In this document: piece by piece, positions 10,903-23,100 of the stretch
Position numbering within the stretch: position 1 is the stretch's first letter
Layout of the letters: the number at the start of each line of letters is the position of its first letter
NCBI GenBank assembly: GCA_035772405.1
Contig: JAYKKM010000450.1
Span: 3,074,501-3,138,500, forward strand
From: Chrysogorgia sp. JL179-B06
Lineage: Eukaryota > Cnidaria > Anthozoa > Scleralcyonacea > Chrysogorgiidae
Direction: 5' to 3'
Length of the DNA stretch: 64,000 nucleotides
The notes under the pieces: generated by a model
What the model saw: the letters and a program-made list of their open reading frames with translations, nothing else
The model's database searches: none
Told to the model about the DNA's origin: nothing
Made by a program: the position numbers and the translations under genes

Positions 10903-12905
10903 TTGAATTTATCAAATCCATATCTTGTGTCTACTGAAATTTCCTTTCAATGTTTAAACGCGTAATTGTTTTGATAATAGGACTAGTTCTTCGGTCTGCA
11001 CCTCAAGATTGAAGTTTATATATTAAAACTATTGATAGTTGTCAAGTAGCGGGCTTTGTGTTTGTCTTAGTTTCGTTGTCCAATTATACGCCTTTGTTTT
11101 GTCGGCGAAGCGTTTCTATTCTCAGAATAGATTAGCATTTCATTTTTCTGTATGACCGCAGGTGTTTAGTCCGATTCGACACCGTTTTCTGGTTTTCAAG
11201 AGGAACAGCGAGTACTAAACAATTATCTTGTAAAAATAAGTGTTATTTTCAAACACTATAAATGGCTTGAGACAGCAGGACGCGTTCCGTACACGATCTC
11301 TACTACTACATCTGCTCATTGTGAGGTAGTTAACTATAACATGGAATATAGTCCGTGGTAATTTCGTCAAAGCAAATCTCGTGTCTGATCAACCACGGAT
11401 TATATAACCGGTTCTAAAGTGAATTATTATTTAATTCGTTAATTTCTCTATCAAGTACTATTTAAATTTTAGAAAGATGCTCTCAGTTATATACACATTG
11501 AAAATGATTAGCCATAACGAGCAATAGGAAATATTGAAATTCTCATTCTTAATGATTGCAGGGTTACCATGAGAGAGATTCCTGCGGAGGAATTATAGAA
11601 AATGATATTATCTCGCTGATAATTTGTTGTAAAACGTGTTTTGCTGCGTATAGGCAGTGTAGAAATACAAATCAAATATCTAAAAAGGTTGGTGTACTGC
11701 CGAAATAGCGTGTAACTGGTAGTCTAACGTTTCACTAAGAAATTCACTCACTAAGAAATTTAGGAGATTAGACTTTTTACTTCGACAAGATTCCACCGCG
11801 GACGCCAGAAATCCGAGATAAATCCATCATCTTAATCCGTATCAGCCGAACCCCGACGCCAGTTTGACGGAGGAATTGGTTCGAGGACGCCATCGTGTTG
11901 TAATGAAAAAAAATCAGATTTAGCCAAGGAAAACAACAACAATAGCGTCCTTCGTTTTTTCCAACCATTTGCATTGCATACATGCACATTACCAGAAACT
12001 AACGATAAAATGGCCGCCAGTTGAAGGTTAAAATCAATCAATAAACTTTGTGTGGGTCGTCTTCAGAGAAACTAGCATGAATTATTAATGAATTGATTGA
12101 TTTTATAATATCGCCATGCAAAAGGATCATAGTTGAAGGTTAATTTACATTGGTCCTTAGGAAATGCATACATAAATGCGAAAATATTAAAATGAAGATC
12201 ATGCTATTCAGTTACCGGCAAATGACAATTTCCAGAAATAACTTTCGTCAATACGTGTGCCTCTATTAAGACGGGAATTTTATAATGCCTATAATGTCCT
12301 GTTGTCATTACAAGTTTGTTGATTATTAAAATGTTAGTATATAACTTTAGCCGAATTACCCAATATTCAAATTTTAAGATGTAAGATACACTAGGTTCTG
12401 CCATTGACTTTCTAACATTTGACCAAACGCTTTTGAAAATACCAAACAAAATCAAACAATAATTCATTGACGTGTAGCCTATTTTATTTGTTGGCTGTTT
12501 TCAACTGACAATTTGGTAGATTTGACTGATCTAATCAAACCGGCAACTGAATAATTTAAATAATCGTTGTTGTGTATGCTAAGAGGTCGGCATGTTTGCA
12601 TAGACGATCTACTCGATAAGCAGAATCTTCGCTTTAATATTTTCGCTCTATGTAACTCACTATAAAATGGGACACCATTTTCTAACCATTAACCTTCAAC
12701 TGGCGAACAAAAGTTCTCATCATTGAATATACACCCACGCGTTTTTCAGTCTTTTTAATACGCTGAACTTTCATGTTAAACTTTCGCTTTGAATAGAAAT
12801 AGATTTGGTGCTGAACAAAATGTTACCCAACAAAATTAAGATCAGAAATTTAACTGTCTCAAGACTCCCAACCATTTATGGTTAACGAAAATCTTTTACT
12901 CAACC
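10903..12905. other. Intergenic, K2P upstream region
   Basis: This is the 5' flank of the minus-strand K2P gene. I recognise no TATA box or exon. A pair of inverted 17-mers, CGCCAGTTGAAGGTTAA near 12012 and its complement near 12690, may bound an old non-autonomous element. Open frames at 11777-12041 and 12204-12467 show no family resemblance. Confidence 0.4.
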
Positions 12906-13344
12906 CAAGAAGAAAAAATTAGATAAAGCCCAATTCCCAGCATATCGTCGGCGATATACAAGTTTTAATAACAAACCCAAATAGATATACAGACATATCC
13001 TACTGTAACTTTCAGATTATTATCTCATCTCGATACAGAGCAGGAATCCAAGGAAAACAAGCAGAGGAATACAATAATACTATGAGGCCCCTCTATGAGG
13101 CCCCTCTTAGAGGGGCCTCTATGAGGCCCTTCTATGAGGCCCTTCTATGAGGCCCCTCTATGAGGCCCCTCAAGAAGAAAAAATTAAATAAAGCCCAATT
13201 CCCAGCATATCGTAATTGATATATACAAGTTTTAATAACAAACCCAAATAGATATACAGACAGATCCTACTGTAACTTTCAGATTATTATCTCATCTCGA
13301 TACAGAGCAGGAATCCAAGGAAAACAAGCAGAGGAATACAATAA
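12906..13344. repeat. ~173-bp direct duplication flanking a 13-bp minisatellite block
   Basis: 12906-13077 and 13171-13344 are near-identical direct copies (both run from 'aagaagaaaaaatta' to 'gcagaggaatacaata'). The 13081-13170 spacer is about 7 units of the CCCCTCTATGAGG minisatellite, with one inverted unit. Differences such as 'gtcggcgat' versus 'gtaattgat' show the copies have begun to diverge. Confidence 0.9.
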
Positions 13345-13525
13345 CAAAAGCTAATGTGCAATCATGACTAAGGAGAACTGATGATGAGATTCCCATTTTA
13401 GAGGATGAGCTCTTAATTTTTTTATGTAAATAGTCATGAAAATTTTGTTACGCAACCCTTCAGGCTTCAGAGAAGTGATTTTTTACCTAATTACAATTTA
13501 GGTCTTAGAATTTTCAGTTTGAATT

Positions 13526-13975
13526 CAGGGCCGTACTCAGAAAATTTTACAGGGAGGTGTAAGCTCACTTCAACCGACTAACGCACGAGCTTGTACCAAC
13601 TACATCCTATCGATCGAAGCTTGTCAAAATATTGTCTTTCCGTTGACTGCCTACTAAAATGACTCTGGTCAGCTGGTGATGAATAATTAGTCCTACGTTA
13701 ATAACACACTCTCAATACGGAATGAAAACATGATGACATTTTAAGAAATTTATGTCTTTAGTGTTCTCTCGTTGATTACATTTACATATAAACAAAACAT
13801 TTAACATCAACATTAGATTTGTGAGTCTTAAATTTGGTAGTTTGAAATTGCGAAAAGTTAATGAGAACACGTCTAAAATATAACTTCTGCCGACTAAAAT
13901 ATAACTTCTGCCAACTGAAACTCGTAAAAAGATTTTTTGGGGGTGTCGCAACCCCCTACACCCCCGTAGCTCTGG
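13526..13975. mobile_element. Interspersed repeat with CAGGGCCGTACTCAG end
   Basis: It shares its left end and several internal blocks ('ctcacttcaaccgact', 'tataacttctgccgact') with 19757-19978. The CAGGGCC terminus suggests a hAT-type non-autonomous element, but the right end is unclear in both copies. Confidence 0.6.
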
Positions 13976-14469
13976 TTGAAGTCAACAGCTCTAAACTTTC
14001 CAAGCCTGTTAATCGACCGTTGTCATGAAGACGTAAAAATGCTCACAGAGATGTTGTTTACGATGATGTTCTTGATACTAAGAATGATTCTCTTTGTTTC
14101 GCATAAAGAATGATTTATTTGAAGAACGCCGCCAAGACGAGCTGGCCCAGCAAGCTAAATGGGCTAGCCCACGGGTAAATAGTGTTAGCTACTTAAAAGT
14201 ATTAAGAAACAAAATGGGATTATTTGCAAACGAAGCACCGGAATGATATATAAACAAAGAGCATGCGCATGTCCAACGCGTTTTGCCAACACAAGTTGCA
14301 TAACGGTCGTTCTGCAATAACCCCCACCCCGCGCCTGACGTAGATTATCTCGGTCAATATTTACTCGATTTCAATTCTGAAAACAGTTTTGGAATGACCG
14401 AGTCTAAATACATATGTGCCTATTATATTACGAGAACGTGTATACCCTTAAAAACCGTACGTAAAAACC

Positions 14470-14565
14470 TGTTTATGTAGTTACCTCGTTCCCAGGGCAT
14501 TTTGTCTCCACGGTGGAAGGTCAGCGAAAATGGCCCTGGGTTCGATTCCCGGTTGGGGCAGTCAC
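14470..14565. repeat. Short interspersed element with box-B-like sequence
   Basis: GTTACCTCGTTCCCAGGGC near the left and CCCTGGGTTCGATTCCCGG at the right can pair at CCCAGGG/CCCTGGG. The latter resembles a pol III B box. It looks like a tRNA-related SINE or small foldback, and no full cloverleaf forms. Confidence 0.4.
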
Positions 14566-14585
14566 TTTTTCCAAATATGTATTTG

Positions 14586-14587
<2 letters not shown>

Positions 14588-14636
<49 letters not shown>
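14588..14636. repeat. (AT)n microsatellite
   Basis: About 45 bp of pure AT dinucleotide repeat. Confidence 0.95.
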
Positions 14637-14639
<3 letters not shown>

Positions 14640-15826
14640 TTTCGTGAGAAATGGACCCCTGCCGCGGCGAGATTGGGGATAAAAAATCTCTGGTGTTGAT
14701 TTTCGCTCCGTTTTAAGTCAGGCATTGCATTAGCTGCGGTATTTGTATTACAAAATGTATAAAGGACATCGACTTTGAGGATATTTTAAAAGTATTATAG
14801 TTTCTTATTATATTTATGTATTCTTTCTATTTTATTTATAATCTATTTTATATTCTATTTAGTATATTAGGATTTTCGTGGCAATACCTGTAAATTAGCT
14901 GAGTGTAGCTCAAGTGTATTTGATCACGTTATATAAATTGTATTGTGTTGTGTTGTGTTGTATTGTATTGAACCGCAGACTGGAATTGAAACGCGAATAG
15001 GTAACAATCGCGACGCTCGACAGCTATAAATGTCGGACACCTCACAAAGTAAAAGGGTGTTGCAAAACACAAGTTGCATGTCACTTAAGAAAAGAGAGAC
15101 GGAGAAGTTCACGCAATCACAAACGCCATCTTGAGAAATAAGGAGAATTCACATTTTCATGATATTAATAAAGGAAGGCTTTTCTTCAATGTTTTGCTGA
15201 TTTTCTCAACAGATTGTCATTTTATAAAAGAAACAAAAAAACATTTGTTCCCATTGAGTTATAGAAGACTTGTGGAAATTCATTTGGTCACCTCAATCCA
15301 GGCAATTCATTCCGCCGATAATCAGCGAGATTGAGCTTTGACTATAATTGTTTTAGTGTAATTTCAGAGTTGAACATCAGAGAGAAACACAATTTTCGTC
15401 ACTATAAAAACAGATTGGTTGAAAAAAACAGTTTGATATAGGTTGTATCAGATTCATAACCATTTTGATTAAAATGACGGCGTATAGATTGGTTGTGGAC
15501 ATAATACGAAACTGAGAAATTAGTGTCGACAAGAGAAACGGAAGTTTTACTTCAGAGTTTTACTTGGACTTCAGAGTTTGTGAGTTCTTCGGATTTAGAT
15601 ATTGGCCGCCTATTCAGCTTTTGTGAAAACCTTGAACTGATTCTGTCAATAACAATGGTTATGCCAACGGTAAGCTAAGAAGACATAGTTGAATTTTCAA
15701 TTTTGATCTGCTTTTTGTTGGAAATAATGTATGTATACATTGCATCATGCTTGGTTGTGTCCTGATATGACATAATCATGTCCCATTTTAGGTTTTTCGT
15801 GGATATTTATTTTGATATTAACAGGG

Positions 15827-15967
15827 GAAATTCTGGATATAGAATCACACGTTGAAGTTGAAAGAGATTGTCTAATTCGCAGCTATTTCCAACAAGGCTT
15901 ATCTTATAACGAAATTTTCGTTGTGTCTGAGACAACTAAAAAGGATATTGGTTCGCCTAGGGCATAG
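15827..15967 (+). pseudogene. Possible transposase helix-turn-helix fragment
   Basis: An AG-preceded frame of 46 codons contains YFQQGLSYNEIF, the pattern of an N-terminal helix-turn-helix in transposase or integrase-type proteins. It ends at a stop. The region just after (15965-15997) is repeated inverted at 16226-16262 (ATATGGTCTGG...CCAGACCATAT), consistent with a decayed transposon. The resemblance is weak. Confidence 0.3.
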
Positions 15968-16571
15968 TCAATCGAGATATGGTCTGGAAACTCGGCAAAC
16001 TTCAAAGCGACTATAATGAGCTACGTTTTGATGTTGAACCGTACCTTACACCGCGCACATCCTTTGTTATAGGTTTATTAATATTTAAACAACACGGTTG
16101 AGCGATTATACCCAAACGATTCTATTGGATGATTGCTTCATTATACTAAAATACAATAGGTTCGGTGACCGTGCACCGTGCACAAAATTGCATAAAGACG
16201 AACAAAAAGATAGAACAAAGACTTTAGCTGAGTTTCCAGACCATATCTCGATTGACTTAATAATAGCTCACAACTGGAAATAAGTCTGAAGTCCGAAATC
16301 CCCACCAGGCTTTCGTACATGGCAGAGTTACTGCATCTAGACCAATAAGAGCGCTGGAAACTCTGAAATTAAACTCTGAAATTCTACGAAAACTCAATGG
16401 AAACACGAAAAATGTTTCCAAATTCTTTATAATGCGAGAATGGTGACGATGGTCGCCAAAAATCACCCGTGTAGAAGGATTTGCCGTAGGAATGAGCGAC
16501 CACGTTGCACGTTACGAGCATGAGAATTTCTTTTAAATAATATTCAATTGTGGCTAGAAAACTGGTTTGGA

Positions 16572-19413
16572 TTAGAGTTCTGTGTGTTTAACTTTTAGTT
16601 CCTCGATACGTTGAACGAAGTCACTTTTCTCGAGACAGCCAGTACATTCTTCATCCCAACTGCTGAGTATTTTTTTCAATTCTTTTACACGCATCTTCTT
16701 CAAGTTAACGTTTTTTATGTCGATCTTTTGCTCTAGAAAGGAGAAAGAAACCCACGGTGAACCACGGCAAATTTCAGTTTCATTCACGAGTTTCGCGAAT
16801 GAAAGCGAAGAAACTAATTGGCATTAATTCCACACGGGAGGGGGGCAGAAGGAAAACTGAAAATTCTTGTTAAAGTTTCGTGACCCAACCAAATTTCCCT
16901 GGATGGTTTCATGACCCAACTATACATTTTGTTTTAGTTTCGTGGCCCAGCACATCTTAAATTTTTAATTTCATTCATGGTAGTCTGCCATATAGAGCAA
17001 GGAAAACAATCAACTTTGTTTTCAGCCCGAACCACTGCAACCATTGATTCAGCAGTCAAATGCAATGAAAGTTTGGTAATTGAGCGAATTTTGTCTAAAA
17101 TGCAAGTGTGTTTGAATCAATCAAAAAAACTCATTTAAGGATCATAGATGTGTTTAAAGTTCAGAGTCAAACTTTCTTTGTATTTCATTGTTGAATTAGT
17201 GTGTAATGACTTTGAGTGTCCCTGCTTTGATGTCATTTCTGGTGAATATAGTAAATCAAATTTAGCAGGGGGAAGGTATGAAGATGAAATTTTCGAACGA
17301 CAAGATTTCTTCTTGGTAGAACCCAAAGATTACAAATATGTAAATCCTGGATAGGCACTATTTTCTTTCACCATTGTTTTGTTATTTTTCGTTCCCGTGA
17401 CCATGTTCATCCTTTTCAATATTATCTTAACTCACAGCATCAGAATATTACGTTTACCAGTGAGTTGGAGACCAACTCTACACTTCCTTTTCAAGACATC
17501 TTGATAGCTCGCCCCACACTTTTTCTGGTTTATTCACCTATTTTCATAATTACCGTATTGTAGATCACAGATCTGAGCATCTTTCCCTTTCAGTTTCTCA
17601 CATATCCTCTCTGGGGGGACGAAGTTCACCATTGGTTTAGTTATTTCATTTAATATCATTGTGGCTGCATCTACAGTTGCACCAATGTAATAGCACTATA
17701 TAAAATTATAAGCAAAAATAGTTGAAGGACATTGGCAACAAAAATTAAGTTTGTCTAATATGAAAGAACTCGTAAAATGATAGAGTAACACCTTTTACAA
17801 CTTTTCCGTATTTTACTTCGTTTTTGAAATATTTCAGTATGTTTGATATGTAAATGAGATGGTCTCTGACGTCAGGTGCAGGGTAGAGAATTTTCACTCA
17901 TTAAAAATGTCTTATATCTCAGTGATTGCTAAGTTTACAAATGTTCATTATCATAATAGTAGTTTTTATTAATAAAATTTTTTATGGAAATAGTAATTTG
18001 TGGAACAAACTTGAAGATGGAACTAATATTTTAATGAATGAAAATTCTCTACCCTGCACATGACGTCAGAGACCATCTCATTTACATATCAAACAAACTG
18101 AAATATTTCAAAAACGAAGTAAAACACAAAAAAGTTGTAAAAGGTGTTTCTCTATCATTTTACGAGTTCTTTCATTTTAGGCAAACTTAATTTTTGTTGC
18201 CAAATGTCCTTTAAGATTTATGAATGATTAAGGAAAGAAGAGGGTCTAAGATCAGCATTATCTAATTTACTTACAAATCTCTCATCCTTCCCTTTTGCAT
18301 TTTTGCAAGTAGACTGAATCTTCTCCTTTATTTTTTCATGACTAGACCGATCATCGTCCGACAAGGTGTTCCCAAATTTAGTCAGGAATTTAATGCAAAC
18401 TATATTGGAAAAACAATTAACAGAAATTAAATGCACTGAAATACTGGTGCAATTCAAAATACCATACACTCAAAAGTGACTATCTCACGTTAGTGGACTT
18501 TACATATCTGTAATATTTGGGTCTTCCTGAGCAAAATCATAATATATATTGTCAGCCAAAAATTTCATCTTCATGGAGTTTTTCGCTGTCAAAATTACAG
18601 GATGTAATGTCACAAGAGGCATTCCAAACCAGTTTTCTTTTGTTACTTGGCACAAAAATATCACTACTGTATACAGTACAATGTTAAACAATTGTGAATA
18701 CATAGACACCTATATATTCCTTCCTGGCAAGTCGGTAAATCAGCTCTTTCTTATCAAATGAAGGTCAATCTCATATCCAGAATGGCCGGGGGTGGTCTGG
18801 GAGAATCAATTATCGGGGGCCCAATAATTCAATTCTGACTAAATAATATGATGAACTATATGTCAGTAATGTTGCTGTTAAGCCATAATTTTTCATTATA
18901 ATCTTCCACTCCATTTTTGACAGGGCCCCATTGGGTCGGGGGCCCTTAGTTCTTGACCTTAAACCCTACCTAATGAGCGTTACTACACCACTGCCCTGAT
19001 TGCTATCATATAATAACTGTCACCGGCATAACATGTACTACATTTTTCAAAACCTGATATTCTCTCAGAGAAAATACACAGCTGTTATTTGAGATACTTC
19101 TATTCCTACAGGCTAAATGTAAATTCAATTGCTGTTTTAATATGACTTGAACAATTGAATTATTGACTTAACCAGTGCAATAAACATTTCAATAAATATA
19201 TAAAGTCTAAGCCCACAACAGAACAACATAATACAAGAGCTGGACAACATTTGGGGAACACTGTATAGGCCTTCTACTAAAAACCTATACTTTTATAAAA
19301 CGTGTTCACCGAAAAATGTACGAACCGTCACAATCGCCTTCTTTCAATTTTGCTTCGCACAGCGTTAGTGAGCCCAGAAATAACACAGTTACGCCATAAA
19401 TAACACAGTTCAT
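16572..19413 (-). CDS. MANF: MANF, mesencephalic astrocyte-derived neurotrophic factor
   Basis: A small ER-luminal, secretable protein that protects cells from ER stress and supports neurons. Four exons join in phase: 19413-19326, 18399-18275, 17695-17554 and 16732-16572, giving 171 residues (human about 180). Residues 1-21 are a hydrophobic signal peptide ending in CEA. The saposin-like N-domain holds six cysteines with the landmark CYYIGA, and the C-terminal SAP-like domain reads [13 protein letters not shown], then EECTGC (a CxxC), then EKSDF. All eight family cysteines are present (GDC, VC, TC, FC, IC, IC, EC, GC). The last four residues, HTEL, are KDEL-like and fit weak ER retention, as in the family. 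The first intron has a GTTCGT donor, unusual but GT. The gene is divergent from MED20. A TTAA-flanked MITE occupies most of intron 2. Confidence 0.97.
16817..17030. mobile_element. Half of a TIR element related to 38101-38808
   Basis: Blocks such as 'ttaattccac...gggagg', 'gtttcgtgacccaacc' and 'gtctgccatatagagcaagg' recur, inverted, in the element at 38101-38808. Only one side of the element is recognisable here. Confidence 0.55.
17160..17275. mobile_element. Half copy of the foldback family at 54950-55196
   Basis: The order 'tgtatttcattgttga', 'gactttgagtgtc', 'gatgtcatttctgg', 'agtaaatcaaatttagcagg' parallels the right arm of the foldback at 54950-55196. The opposite arm is absent. It lies in a MANF intron. 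Confidence 0.55.
17726..18210. mobile_element. TTAA-flanked foldback MITE in MANF intron 2
   Basis: Inverted arms of about 180 bp (from AGGACATTGGCAACAAAAAT to its complement at 18190-18210) are flanked by TTGA (a one-base change from TTAA) at 17722-17725 and TTAA at 18211-18214. The arms match those of 53264-53800. TTAA targeting suggests piggyBac-type mobilisation. Confidence 0.8.
18490..18660. mobile_element. Arm of the foldback family at 5068-5830
   Basis: About 165 bp is nearly identical to the left arm at 5075-5235, including GAGGCATTCCAAACCAG and CAGCC...TTTCATCTTCATGGAG. It lies in MANF intron 1. Confidence 0.75.
18661..18998 (-). mobile_element. hAT-like repeat, inverted copy of the family at 40131-40558
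   Basis: About 330 bp matches 40131-40558 in the opposite orientation: shared blocks include 'aaatcagctctttcttatca', 'ggccgggggtgg', 'gggcccttagttcttgacc' and a terminal CCACTG. It lies in MANF intron 1. Confidence 0.75.
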
Positions 19414-19519
19414 CTCAGCAGTCGTTGAATTATGAATAAAGGTCCTGAACAACCGGCAAATTTTACTAAGTGAAGTTTTTAAAGGAGAAATGACATTTGT
19501 TCCTGTTTGAGTTGTTCAA

Positions 19520-19530
19520 CGTGTGCCAAT
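19520..19530. promoter_or_regulatory. ERSE-II-like element upstream of MANF
   Basis: CGTGTGCCAAT, 107 bp from the MANF ATG, differs at one defined base from the inverted ERSE-II consensus CGTGGNCCAAT, which is the element known to drive MANF induction in ER stress in mammals. A single near-match could be chance. Confidence 0.3.
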
Positions 19531-19756
19531 CGTGCAGTCGTATTTGGCGCTTTCTGATTGGTCCGTACATTCGCGCGCGCGTGTTAAAAGTCCTCGAACT
19601 GATAAAAAGAAAATTTCCCTCTCTGGAAAATTAAAACCTTGAAGAAATTTTGGTAAATTTGAACTATTAATATTCAACAAAATAATTGGGGAAATTTTTA
19701 CTTCAATGCACTTTCCTTAAAACAAAAAAGATTTGTTTTAGAACTCGGAAAACAGT

Positions 19757-19978
19757 CAGGGCCGTACTCAGAAAATTTTACAGGGGGGTGTAAGCTCACT
19801 TCAACCGACTATCAACATTAGATTTGTGAGTTGATTGGTAGTTTGAAATTAATTGTAAACTGATAAGTGCTAAAAGTTAATGATTTTACTTGTCCGTGTT
19901 AAATCGAACACGTCTAAAATATATAACTTCTGCCGACTAAAATATGACTACTGAAACTCGTAAAAAGACACACCCCCC
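19757..19978. mobile_element. Second copy of the CAGGGCCGTACTCAG repeat
   Basis: It starts with the same 25 or so bases as 13526 and keeps the 'ataacttctgccgacta' block, with an internal deletion relative to that copy. It sits in the MANF/MED20 intergenic region. Confidence 0.65.
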
Positions 19979-20110
19979 TAGCAAGTTTAAGGCTCATGAA
20001 CGAACCAGCGGTATTCCAATTAAAAGAAAACAATATGGCCGCCGACATGTTGCTGTATTTGCTGCTTTTTGGTAGAAAATGCTGAAAATCATCATTTACT
20101 GAAAGCAGAG

Positions 20111-23100
20111 ATGGGTGTAACGTGGTAAATATCTAAAGTATTTTTGTTTTTCTCTGTTAATATAGTATTAAAAGTACGTTGAATCTTGGTATAGGCTATT
20201 AATTACAGATTTCGTTTGGTACATAAATATTTGTTTAGTGTGTGTCCTTGGCCATTATTAAGTGGTAAAAGTGGGCAGCAAGTGGTTGATGTGCTGCAGA
20301 AGAATGTTGAATTAGCTGGTGCCCAGTGGTCAGGTAGTTGGTGTGTTGATTGTGAGACCTATCAGTCAGTCTCCAACATGGGTAAGGGGTGAATATGATA
20401 TAATAATATATTAAATGTGACTTGCAGCTTGGTTATTTCAATGTAGTAAATTGTTTGTTGCTCAAGCTTTAACGCAAACTCAGAAAAATGTTTCTGAGAC
20501 CCAGACGGGAATCGAACCCGCAACATTCTGATCTCCACTGGTTAAACGCTCTAACCATTGAGCTACCAGAACTCAGATGGAAGAACGAAGGCTACGTTGT
20601 GTACTAGTTCGTACGTGTGACATACATACTGTTAATTCAGCAGTCTCAATATGTCTGTATATCTTTAACATAATATAAAGATCGAGATTCCTAATAATAT
20701 CATTAATGCTTAGGCCAAGAAAAAAAATACCTGGGTTTCCTATTTCATGCTGAAAAAAATTCCAAACATTGCATGGATGAACAATAGGTTTTACCAAACC
20801 ACGCTGATCTTGAGGATGCTGCCTGGATCGGCAGCCATGTTTGCTATCCTAGGATGCAAATCAAGCTGCAACTCGTGCCCAGGCTTCTCAAAATTTCAAT
20901 AAAAAGATTAGGGTCGGTATTTTACTGGCCAAAAACTAAATGTATTTTTTATTTTGTCCTTAAGCAAGTACACTGTATATATATAATATATATTACAAGT
21001 ATAATATTTGGCATTTCACTTGATTAAACTACATGTTCTAAGGATTTATTAGAACATGTAGTTTAATTGAGTGAAATGCCAAATATTACTTAGTTGTAAT
21101 ATACCCAGAATCTTATCCCGGCATTACCACCACTACATATTATACAGAACTTGTGACTAGGCTCTCGGCAACAGCTTCCATAGCTCAGTGCAGGTCAGAG
21201 CACTGCATTAGCATCAGGTTCAATTCCAGCCAGAAGGCCTTGACTGGTCAGCGTTTCAGATTTAAGCCAGCGAACGGCAAATTTCGCCATTGGTTGAGCG
21301 GATTTGTAGCTAATTCGCCGTGTCTCCATCGTATTTCACCGTCGCTGGATAAATAATAATAATTTTCCGAACGCATGTTTTGAAACCCCGTTTTGTGTGA
21401 AAATATTGGAAGTAAACTTGCTCTTCGTCACTAGCGGCTAAATCTAGAATTTGCACATTGGCCACCATATTGAATTCTACGGCGCATTGGAGTCTGGGAT
21501 CTACCATTACCAGACGGTAGAATTCAATATGACGGTCAATATGCAAATTTTAGATTTATAAACATGTATGGCATTTTTTACTTCTGAATTTCAAAATTTC
21601 CCGGTTTGGTCTTAAAATGTATATATTCCAACACTCGAAAATTTTCCTTGCAATGAGAATATAGGAAATGATCACCAAAGGTGAACTCACACCCATTTAA
21701 AAACAACTTTTCCCACTCTAAGTTTAATACTTGGAAACCAATAAGGAGAATTTTTATATTGATACTGTGGAGTAATAGGGTTCACTTTACTATTTAGTAC
21801 AATAAACAATGCAGTCACTGTACGGTATATTGTTTTTGTAATTTTTGTTCAGGCAGTCCCGCCAAAATTTTGCATATTGTACACAACACTGAGTTCCCAA
21901 TGTCTACCTTTGCCTCTTTGGAAAACGGCTCTTGCCTCATTGCCGATAAAGGATTTGACAGTGTGTTGTCAAAACTGAAAGGATTCTATGAACCAAGAAA
22001 GGGGGCCAAAATTGAGGTAGGTGAAGAGTTTATCTTGAAGTAGAATTATGAACTTCCCTTGTGGACAATCGTACATTAAATTTATCACATGCTGGAGCAG
22101 ATCACATGTAATTGTGATTTATTGTTAAAATGTTTTCAGTTCTTTGTTGGTAGTTTACAACAGGAAGACATTGTTTTCAACACAAAATGCCTATACCTGT
22201 AGCCCATCTGTGTCTCAAAACCAGTGTGTCTTTTGGTATATTGAGGATCTCTGTGTTATATTGAAATTACCAGTATATTGGAAATCACAGTTTCTCACGC
22301 TGGGTTGCTGTGTAAGTCTACCACCGCAAGTGTCACATTAACATATTTCTAACAAAATATCAATACATCAGTTCTACTGTAATACATCATAGCACCCCTT
22401 GTCCCTTGCCACAGGTGGGAGGGTGGGCTATCAACTATTACACGGCGGCAAAAAGACAAAAGATGCTATCTCACTGAGGCACATGCCTATAATTAAGGGC
22501 ATAGCGCCTCTCTCCAGGCTCCCTGGCATGAGAAATCTGTTTCTCACTTCTTTCATACTTCAGCCAGCGAGAAACTCTAAATATATCTGTAAGACTGAAA
22601 AAGACATATGTGATACCGCCAAAATGAACCGAGCTGGTGTGAAATTGAAGTTGGATATGAAGGAATCAACAGTAAATGCATTATGATATCATTGTCAATC
22701 TTGCTTCAAATTTGGAAATAATAAATACATACATATGTGAACTTATGTATTTGAGTACAATAATTTGAATTGCTTTTGTTCTTAGGCTAAAGGTCAACGC
22801 TACGAGCTGGGAGACTTTGTCATAAAAATTGGCCAAGTGACAGTGGGTGTGAGTTTCAAGGGTATTCTTATGGAGGTACAGTTATTAATGACGATTTTTA
22901 ACAATAAAAATTACAGTTAATGCATGATACACAGCAAGCTTCTGTACAATGTAACTGTTGTCAATTCTGTTCTTTCTGGTGCAATTATTAAACCTTGTGC
23001 TGTTGACAAACTAAAACCTTGGTTAGTATCAAGGTTTACTATAGTTTGGAGTTGTTGATGGTCTAAACTAAATTCTTACTTAGCAGAAGCTGTATGGTTA

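Larger units (their letters stand above)
19414..20110. promoter_or_regulatory. Shared MANF/MED20 divergent intergenic region
   Basis: The two start codons face away from each other across about 700 bp. It holds a GC-rich stretch (near 19560-19585, 'ttcgcgcgcgcg'), CCAAT-type boxes on both strands near 19526 and 19556, and a hAT-like insertion at 19757-19978. The layout fits a bidirectional promoter region, but no transcription start site can be assigned by eye. Confidence 0.5.
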
